9,907 bases of DNA from CAYOHP01 sp964403795 [NCBI: uncultured bacterium] (GTDB lineage Bacteria > Muiribacteriota > UBA6191 > CAZXTJ01). The stretch is from the NCBI GenBank assembly GCA_964403795.1, contig CAYOHP010000195.1, positions 1-9,907 of the forward strand. The letters are read 5' to 3'. The notes below the pieces were generated by a model. That model did no database searches and was not told where the DNA came from. It saw nothing but the letters and a program-made list of their open reading frames with translations. Position numbers and translations under genes: made by a program. Shown one piece after another: positions 1 to 7,500 of this stretch; the first letter of the stretch is position 1, and each line of letters starts with the position of its first letter.

Positions 1-1497
1 GTCGAGATCCTGGGTCTTCCGGTAGGCGGCGATCGCCTCGGGGATGCGGCCGGCCTGCTCCATCTGCCGACCGAGGGAGAGAGCGACCAGGCGAGGGTCG
101 GGGGCGCCGGGGACACCGGTGAGGAACGCGGGCAGCGGCGCCGGGACCGGGGGGGCGGCCATGGCCGGGGCCGTGGTCGGAGCCCTCGAGGCCACCCCGG
201 TGGTCGGGGAGGTCGCGGCCGCGACGAGCGGGGGGAAGCGCTGCCAGTACTCCGTCGCCCGGGCCACGAAGAGGGGGTCCCAGGGGACCTGGTGGGCGGC
301 CTCGACCGCCGAGTCCCGGGCCGCCTCGTGCCGGCCGTCGGCCATCTCGAACTCGGCCTTCCCATGGAGCACGGCGGGATGGTCCGGGCCGGTACGCACC
401 GCATCCGCCAGGTGCTCCCGGGCGATCCTCCTCCAGTCGTCGACCGAGGTTCCCGGGATCGGCACGCTCGAGTGCCAGAGGTCGGCGAGCAGGGCATGGA
501 CCCTGGGGCAGCCCGGGTCCCGGGCCTTGGCCTCCTCGAGATACCCCAGCAGTTCCTCGGGACCTCGTTGCATCCAGCGGGCGACTTCGTAGGCGTAGAG
601 CCAGGGCTCGGGCGCCCGGTCGACGACCATCGAGGTCTCGATCGCCCGCTCGAGGGCCTGGGTACCGTGGAAGGCGGGATTGCCGGTCCGCGCCTTGCCC
701 AGTTGCCACCAGGAGTGGATCGCGATCAGGCCGGCGTCGAGGGGCAGACCTCGGCTGGAGGCCGCCTGGAGTGGAGCTTGCCCCGTCCCGGTGGGTCCTG
801 TGGTGCAGGCGAGCAGGAGGAAGACCGGGGTGTGGTCCTTCGAGACATGGATGGCGATTTCCTGGCGGCGGGCCTCCGCCAGCTGGCCCTGGCTCCAGGC
901 CAGGAATCCGAGGGCCGAGCGCCCGAGGGCATTGCCGATCCGCTGGTCGCCGACCGGGGGGCCGGCCATGGGCGCCTCGCCGATCGCGATCGCGGCGCGG
1001 TCCCGGGCCTCGGCCTCGTGGTGGACTCGGGGATCGCGTCGGATCCAGGCCCGCTGGTAGGCCAGGGCGTGGGCGACGGCCAGCCAGCCCTGGGCCTCGA
1101 CGAACTCCGGCTGAGCCTCGCACAGGGTCTCGAGCGACCGGATGGCCTGGTCGAGGGATCCGGGCGCGCCGCTCCCCAGGGCGCCCGTGATCCGGGTGAG
1201 CTCGTCCGCCGTCTCGGGAGCCGCGGGGATCGCGACCAGGCTGGGCGACACCGGGGTGCCCTCCGAGGAGTACTGGATCGGCGTCGAGTAGACCATCGAC
1301 GGCCCGGTGGGTAGGGGGGGAGGCTCGGGGGTAGGGGGGGGGGCGGGCGTTCCAGCAGGGGGCGAGGGAATGGCCCCCCCAGGGCTGGTCGGGGGGATCG
1401 TCAGGCTGGGGTTCCCCGCCGGCGTCGGCGGCCGGAACCTGGCTCCTAGAACGAGCACGAGGAGGGCGATCCCGCCAGCCGCAAGGTACCTGGCCAT
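1..1497 (-). CDS. Membrane-anchored TPR (tetratricopeptide repeat) protein, 3' end outside window
   Basis: The frame is open from ATG at 1497 to the left edge, giving 499 visible residues and no stop, so the C-terminus is missing. The start is well fixed: GGAGA lies 8 bases upstream and an in-frame TGA (1501-1503) sits two codons before the ATG. Residues 4-19 (YLAAGGIALLVLVLGA) form one hydrophobic segment after a single Arg, either a signal-anchor or a signal peptide. Residues 24-66 are a Pro-rich linker with two PPP motifs, which in bacteria usually call for EF-P. Residues ~95-425 are Ala/Leu/Arg/Glu-rich helical pairs typical of degenerate TPRs. Residues ~427-469 are an Ala/Pro/Thr linker. 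Residues ~468-499 form a near-canonical TPR (GRQMEQAGRIPEAIAAYRKT). TPRs are protein-binding scaffolds, here probably periplasmic. No catalytic motif is visible. It lies 71 bp downstream of the giant surface-protein gene, so it may be a partner, but its function is unknown. Confidence 0.85.
   Translation of the reverse strand, partial: MARYLAAGGIALLVLVLGARFRPPTPAGNPSLTIPPTSPGGAIPSPPAGTPAPPPTPEPPPLPTGPSMVYSTPIQYSSEGTPVSPSLVAIPAAPETADELTRITGALGSGAPGSLDQAIRSLETLCEAQPEFVEAQGWLAVAHALAYQRAWIRRDPRVHHEAEARDRAAIAIGEAPMAGPPVGDQRIGNALGRSALGFLAWSQGQLAEARRQEIAIHVSKDHTPVFLLLACTTGPTGTGQAPLQAASSRGLPLDAGLIAIHSWWQLGKARTGNPAFHGTQALERAIETSMVVDRAPEPWLYAYEVARWMQRGPEELLGYLEEAKARDPGCPRVHALLADLWHSSVPIPGTSVDDWRRIAREHLADAVRTGPDHPAVLHGKAEFEMADGRHEAARDSAVEAAHQVPWDPLFVARATEYWQRFPPLVAAATSPTTGVASRAPTTAPAMAAPPVPAPLPAFLTGVPGAPDPRLVALSLGRQMEQAGRIPEAIAAYRKTQDLD
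91..219 (-). other. Ala/Pro/Thr-rich linker between TPR blocks
   Basis: Residues ~427-469 of the TPR protein are dominated by Ala, Pro and Thr, with no helix-forming heptad pattern. They separate the degenerate helical-repeat block from the near-canonical TPR that runs to the left edge. This suggests two separate TPR domains joined by a flexible hinge. The second domain continues outside the window. Confidence 0.55.
1300..1428 (-). other. Pro-rich linker of the TPR protein with C-tract coding sequence
   Basis: Residues 24-66 of the TPR protein join the N-terminal hydrophobic segment to the helical region and are mostly Pro, Thr, Gly, Ser and Ala. Many prolines use CCC codons, giving long C runs on the coding strand (G runs on the plus strand), including one of 10 bases at 1334-1343. 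Such linkers usually hold a domain away from a membrane. I infer that the TPR domain projects into the periplasm or outside the cell. Confidence 0.7.
1309..1347 (+). other. G-tract cluster, G-quadruplex-like motif
   Basis: The plus strand carries G3 (1309-1311), G7 (1314-1320), G5 (1327-1331), G10 (1334-1343) and G3 (1345-1347), separated by 2, 6, 2 and 1 bases. This meets the usual four-run, short-loop definition of a G-quadruplex motif. It lies on the template strand of the TPR gene, opposite codons for the Pro-rich linker, so the motif would form in DNA and not in that mRNA. Confidence 0.6.
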
Positions 1498-1505
1498 GGG
1501 TCAAG

Positions 1506-1510
1506 TCTCC
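1506..1510 (-). promoter_or_regulatory. Ribosome binding site of the TPR gene
   Basis: The minus strand reads GGAGA here, followed by 8 bases and then ATG at 1497. It matches the Shine-Dalgarno core at normal spacing. With the in-frame TGA at 1501-1503 it decides the start codon of the TPR gene. Confidence 0.7.
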
Positions 1511-1520
1511 GGGGTAGGTC

Positions 1521-1556
1521 CCGCCGTTGCGTCCCGCGGGCACCAGGACGCGGCGG
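1521..1556 (-). terminator. Intergenic hairpin after the giant gene, terminator-like but without a U-tract
   Basis: The plus strand contains CCGCC (1521-1525), a 3-nt bulge, GCGTCC (1529-1534), an 11-nt loop, then GGACGC (1546-1551) and GGCGG (1552-1556). These pair into an 11-bp stem interrupted by one bulge. It begins 12 bases past the stop codon of the giant gene. No T-run follows on the minus strand, so a standard Rho-independent terminator is unlikely. It could be an attenuating or mRNA-stabilising structure that lowers expression of the downstream TPR gene relative to the giant gene. In such GC-rich DNA, chance pairing is also possible. Confidence 0.35.
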
Positions 1557-1568
1557 AGTGGGATCGGC

Positions 1569-4500
1569 TCAGTTCGTGATCCCGTCGTAGCCCATGCTCT
1601 TCACCGCCGAGGGGTTCCCGGCATTGTCATAGCCCTTCCACTTGATGTGGACGATGTCCCCGTTGGCGGCGCTCAAAGGGGCATCCTGGGCCCGGTTGAA
1701 GCAGACGCCTCGCCAGGTTCCACCGGGATTGGCACAGGTGCCGACGCTCCCGGCATTGCCGTCGTTGGTCGTGTCGGTCGGGTCGGCGGGCGCAGATCCC
1801 TTGTTGAACGTGTAGTAGTAGCCGTTCATCTCCGTATCGGCGAGGCCGTTCTCGCCGATGGAGAAGTGGACCCACTTGCCCTTGGGCGACTTGTCGCCCG
1901 CCCCCACGAAGACCGAACCGTTGGTGCAGTTGTTGCACTCGTCGGCGGCCTGGTTGTCCTCTTCGTCGTACCGGAGGTTCCCGAGGACAGGAGCCACGCC
2001 GTCGATCTTCACGTTCGTCACCGACTGGACGAACTGGTTGCCGCCCGTGTCGGTGGCCCGGCAGTCGAGGGTTGCGTTGGTGATGTTGTTCACGGCACTG
2101 AAGTTCCCGGCCGGGTAGTCGTAGGTCCAGGATCCGGTTCCCGAGGCGGTCTTGTAGGCCGTGTCGGTACCCTGGTTGATCCGGACCTCGACCAGGGAGA
2201 CTCCGTTGCCGTCACTGGCGGTCCCGTCGATCCGCCAGCCGCTGCCGTCGGAAAGCTCGGCCGCGTTCGCCCATCCGGCGCCCAGTCCCGAAGCAACGCT
2301 CTCCCAGTTGCAGGTCGTGGTGGGATTGACCATGTCGACACGCACCGTGGTGTTGCTGGCGGTGTCCACCCCCGAGGTACCGCAGACATCCATGCGGATG
2401 TGGATCTCGACGTCGCTGGCTTCGAGAGTACCGAGCACGGCATCGTCGATGTCGACCCACCAGTTGCCACCCGTGACGCTGCTGGCATTGATCTTGTTCG
2501 CCACGTTGGTCGTGATGATGAGGTAGCCGACGTTCCAGGAAGCCAGCGCAGCTCCACCCTTGCGGATCTCCACGTAGATCGAAGGGGTGGCGCTCGCCGA
2601 ATAGGTGCCGGAGATCCTCCAGTTGTTGGCGGAACCGACCTCGTTGCGATTGACCCAGATCCCGCCGGGGCTGCCGCCGCCGTTCTCCCAGTCGTCAAGG
2701 GTGATCGACCCGGAGGGGTTGGTCGCGGTGATCTGGAGGTTCCCGGTGGTCAGGCTGTTGCCGTGCGTGTCGACGACCTGGGCCCGGAACAGGTAGACGC
2801 CGTTGGTCGAGAAGAAGCCAGCCCCCATGTTCCAGGCGGGATTGAAGTTGCCGGCCGCCTCAGGACCCCTGGGGTTGGTGCCGACGCTGGCGGCGGTCAC
2901 GAACCCTCCCGCACCCGGATCGTCCACTTGCAGAGTGCTCGTGACGTTCGACCCGCTGCTGACATCAAGGCGCAAGGACTGGGCCGCGGCGGGGCACATC
3001 GTGTAGGGGGAGGTCTGTCCCACGATCGAGAAGTTGTTCAGGGTGGGGCCGACGAAATCGAGCCTGGCGTTGGTCAGGGTCCCGGTGCCCACGTTGCCGG
3101 CGGCATCCTTGATGTTGACCTCGATGGTGGCATCCGAGATCTCGTTGGGGTTCGGGCTCCATGCTCCCGATGCGATGGCTCGGGTGAAGGAACCCGCAGC
3201 CGTGACGTTGGAATCGAAGGCGCCGGAGACCACGTAGTTGGTCGGGCCGGTCCGGTAGACGTCGAACCACTGATTGGCCGAGCCGGTGGGGTAGGCGCCG
3301 GGGTTGGCGTCGGACACGTTGAAGCTGACGTCGAGACCGCTGCCGTCGGTTTTGTCGGAGATGTTGGCCCAGCCGCTCCCACCGGAGTTCTCGTAGGCGG
3401 TGACGTTGACCACGGGCAGGACGAAGTCGATCTTGCAGTTCGTCTTGCTTGCGATGGCCGAGACATTGCCGGCACCGTCGGTGAGCCGGTAGCGGATGGT
3501 GTAGTCCTCGGAGCCATTGGGGTCCGAGGAGAAGGACGCGGTCGCGATCGTCACGGTCTGGCCGGATCCGCCGGCGGTCAGGGCGGTGACCGGTGAGACC
3601 CGGTTGTTGCCGGCCGTGTCGAGGCGGTGGGTGGTGGATGTCGTTCCGTAGAGCTCGATCCACTGGTCGGCTTCTGCGGTCGGGAAGCCGGTCGTGTTGG
3701 CCTCGGTCACGTCGACGGTGAAGGCGAGTCCAGAGCCATCGGTCTTGTCGCCGAGGATGGCCCAGGTCCCACCGGTGGTCTCGTGGGCCGTGATGGAGAG
3801 GGTGGGAACGACGAAGTCGAGCTTGACCCCGGTCCGGGTTCCGGTGCCCAGGTTTCCGGCTGCGTCCCGGATCGCGACTTCGATCGTGTAGGTCACGGAC
3901 CCGTTCGGGTCGGTGGCCCAGTCGCCGCTGGCGATGGTGCGGACGATCCCGGCGCCGTAGGCGCCCACGGAGGGAGAGATGGTCACGCCGCTGGCCCCGT
4001 TGAGCAGGTAGTTGGTGGCGCCCTGGTAGACCCGGACGTACTGGTTCCCGGCACCGGACTGGGGAGGGCCCGATCCGTCGTTGACCGTGAAGGTGTAGTC
4101 CATGCCGCCGGCCTTGCAGCTGGCATTGCAGTGGGTGTTCAGGTCGGGCGCCTCGTGGGCCGTGACGGAGATGATCGGGAGCACGTTGTCGAAGGAGATG
4201 TTCGTGGCACCCGGCTGCGAGACCGACTGGTTCCCAGCCTTGTCCCGGACCCGGACGTTCACGCCCAGGGTGGTCGTCTCCAGGCCGCCGATGGTCGCAT
4301 TGCTGGCATTGACGGACCACCCTCCAGCCGAACTCGAGTCGGTGATCCAGCTTCCGCCGCCCAGGGTGAGGTCGAAGTCGACCTCGCCGGTATCGCTCGG
4401 TGTACCGGCCGCGGTGAGGGTCCAGTCGGGGCTCGTCTGGGAGGCGTTGACCCAGGTGGCCGACGGGCTCGTGCAGGTCCCGGTCGAGCACTCGTAGCTC

Positions 4501-7500
4501 ACTGTGACGCCCGAGACGTCCGGGAGCACGCTGTCGATGGCGAGGTAGCGGGTCGGCCAGGTCGTGGTGTTCCCGGAGCGATCCGTGAGGGTGACGACCA
4601 CGCCGTAGGTGATGTTGGCGATCCCGGAGGTCGCCTCGTCGTTGTTGGTGGCCGGGGCCGGGAAGCGTGCCCACCAGGTCCCCGAGACCGCGTCACCGAG
4701 GGCGTTGTTGGTGGCACCCGTGACCTGGAACAACGTGGCCCCGCTGTTCGAGGAGCGGGTGACGTCGTAAGCGGTACCCGCCGAAGCCACGTGGTAGACA
4801 CGAACGGAGATCGCCGCCGCGCCGGAGAGGTTGAAGCCGGCCTTCTGGGCGGCCGCCCCGCCATCGGAGAAGCTCGCCGAGAGCACGAAGCTGCCATCGC
4901 CTGCGACCTCACCGGCATGCGGCGTGGTGCCGGCCGCGTCCATCTGGGCGACATTGATGTAGGTCGTCGCCGGGTTCGAGGCCGTCAGGTTGGAGCAGCC
5001 GGAGCAGTCCACCGAGATGTTCCCCGCGAGGGTGTTCGGCGCCACCGTGTCATAGAGGACCTGGGTGTAGTTCGTTCCCGGGACCAGGGCCGTGATGTCG
5101 TCGTTCAGGGCGACGTCCCGGGTGCGGACCGCGTAGTACCAGAGGTTGTTGGATCCGGGGACGAGCGTGGTCGAGGCGGGAACCACGAAACCGAGGAGGC
5201 CGGCAGAGGTACTGGCGCTGCCGGTGTTCGCATACACGTTGTAGCCGGCCACTCCCGAGGGGGCCTGGCTGGCGCCGTCGCCCGCCGCCGCGGTCCAAGT
5301 GACGTTGACGGTGTTGCTCGGGCCTCCCTGATAGGTCGCAGCCGAGATCCCGGTGATCCCCGAGGGGGGCGTCACGTCGTTGCGGAAGGGGCCCACGAAG
5401 GCCCAGTTGCCGGAGCGGTCTTCCAGGCGCAGCCAGAAGCGGTCGAAGCCCAGGAGGTCGGTGTCGTTGGAGCCCAGCGCATAGGTCACGGTCTTGGGCA
5501 TGGGGATCTCGGTCAGTGGCGGGGACAGGGCACCCGGCGTGAACTCGGTGTCCGGGGTGAGGCCGTCGACAGGAGCGGCGGCGTCCTTGAAGAAGCGCAC
5601 GTAGACCGTCGAGTCGACGTTGTCGTTCATGTTGCAGTTGAGCGAGTCGGCGGTGGGATTGGCGTTCTCGGTGACCCCGGTGCCGCCGGTGCAGGTCGGG
5701 GCGGTGCGGTCACGCAGCACCGTGAGGACCCGGACGCCGGTCGGATTCCCGGGGGCGTCATAGGCCTGGTACTTCAGGATCCACTGCCCGTCACTGGTGG
5801 TGTCGAGCCGGAGGTCCAGGGTGTTGCCCGGGACATCGATCGTACCGTCGGGGCTGGCGGTGCCGTTCAGGCTCCAGGCGTAGTCGTAGCCGCCGTTGGG
5901 AGCGGCCATGCCCGAGAGGTCCGTGGCACTGACCACGATGCGGAACTCCCGCTCGGTGTCGGGTGCGAAGCAGGTATCGGGAGCCGGTCCGGGGAGATCG
6001 CAGGCCAGGGTGGCGCCGCCGCCGCTGCCGATCAGGACCTCGCCGGTCGACGGGCGCTTGTACACCTGCTCGGAGATGATCTGGGGAGGGCCGGCGTCAA
6101 GGCCGAAGTTGAAGAGCGCCAAGGGCGGGCCCAGGTTGCCGAGCTTGTCCTTGGCGGTCAACCGGAACTCCATGCGGGAGTTCTCGATCATGTACAGCTT
6201 GGGCGACTCGTTGGTCGAACCCGGGACGGAAGTCGAGGTGAAGCCGGTCGGCGGATCCGTCTGGACCCAGTCGGTCTGCCAGCTCCCAGGGATGTCGTTG
6301 GAGACGCCGATGCCGGTGTTCGGGAAGCCGGGGTCGCTGGCGTAGGTCTCCAGCGCCCCCCAGCGGACCTGGACACCGACGGTGTTGGTCGGGGGCGGGG
6401 TCCAGGGCAGCGAGGTGTGGCAGTTGGGCGCGCAGGCGATGGGCTGGAAGGCGCCGAAGCCTGAGGAAGCGACCCACCCGTAGACCGTGATCTGGTAGAT
6501 GGTGTTGGCGGTGATGCCGTTGGAGCGTCGCTCCTGCCAGCGGAGCTCGTTGGCCAGCGGCGGCGGGTCGCTGGCGATGCAGACGTTGCTGGCGGTGGCG
6601 CCGACGTCGGTGCCGCCGGAGCTCGGGCACTCGTCCTTCTTCAGGTAGAACTTCTCGGGATCGGTGTCGAGCAGGGTCTGGGTGCCGTTGGAGACGCCGG
6701 CAGGGTCGGAGGTGGGGCTCCCGGCGTTGTACAGGCGGAGCTGCTGGACCTGCATGGACTCCGAGTCGACCCCGCTCTGGTCGAGGACCTTGATGCCGAT
6801 CCGCTCGGCCCGGATGGTCTGGGGGAAGGTGTAGGTCCGGTTGTTCCAGGTCCCGGTCCCGTAGGGGGTGGCGGTCAGCAGCGGGAAGAGCTGGTTGGCG
6901 GCGGCCCGGGTGACGTCCACGGAGTGGACGCGGATCTGGACCGTGAGGTTGCCGTCGGCGTTCGAGAGGTTGGCGGCGTCGAAGAAGAAGCGCTCGGTGG
7001 AGACCGGCGGGTTCAGCTTGAAGACGATGGTCTCGCCGTTGTCCACGACCGGAGTGGTCAGGGCGTGGCTGGTCATGCGGAATTCGAAGGGGGTCTGGCC
7101 GGAGCAGTTCGAGAAGCGCTGCACGTCCCACTCGAAGCCGTCCTCGACCACCGGGAAGAGGCCGGCCAGGTGGCCGGCCGCCGAGTTCACCCGGGGCCAC
7201 TTCCCGTCGAAGGCGCCGTAGTTGTAGGGGGCAGCCAGGCCCCAGGCCGGGTAGTCGGAGCCCACGAAGTGGACCCAGTTGTGGCCGCGATCGGGGTTGT
7301 CGCTGTCGACCTGGTGCCAGGCATTCTCGTCGGCGCCGACCAGGGTGCTGTTCCGGGTGCCGTTCGCCTGGAACCAATAGGCCCGGGGCGCGCGCAAGTC
7401 CATGTCGTCGCTGTTGCCCAGATGCCACTCGGCGCTCCGCAGGATCGAGGGCGGCATGGTCTCGGTGTTGCGGACCAGGATGCCGCAGCTGCCGAGCTGG

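Larger units (their letters stand above)
1572..6086 (-). repeat. Array of ~10 Ig-like modules with one FN3-like module
   Basis: Residues 1245-2749. Modules of about 110-170 residues are joined by a recurring D-x-V-x-P-like linker. Linker prolines are at 1374, 1485, 1594, 1766, 1881, 2005, 2135, 2258, 2499 and 2610 (first codon bases 5699, 5366, 5039, 4523, 4178, 3806, 3416, 3047, 2324 and 1991). Another boundary is probable at 2368. Most modules end with a D-x-x-GN strand (DRSGN, DKAGN, DAAGN, DGAGN, DNAGN), typical of bacterial Ig-like/cadherin-like repeats that form long stalks. The last module ends at the stop codon with no anchor after it. Confidence 0.8.

Noticed and set aside
292-1314. 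Plus-strand open frames opposite the TPR gene (44-592, 292-1314, 680-1060)
   Set aside because: The minus strand here gives a continuous frame with an RBS, hydrophobic N-terminus and TPRs. The plus-strand translations are low-complexity Arg/Gly/Pro shadows.
1498-1571. Readthrough or frameshift at the TGA of the giant gene reaching a missing C-terminal anchor
   Set aside because: In-frame reading past TGA gives a short Pro/Arg-rich stretch with no hydrophobic or sorting segment, so the stop looks genuine.
2965-4674. Minus-strand 569-codon open frame overlapping the giant gene in another frame (also 6097-7428 and 7612-8490)
   Set aside because: The translations are Arg/His/Gln/Pro-rich strings typical of an out-of-frame reading of GC-rich DNA. 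The overlapping frame carries the repeats.
1527-6464. Two very long plus-strand open frames (1527-3596 and 3627-6464) opposite the Ig-like array
   Set aside because: They are Gly/Val/Arg/Asp-rich with no domain or signal sequence, and they lie antisense to a frame showing clear homologous repeats. In high-GC genes the antisense frame often stays open because the codons that would make stops are avoided.
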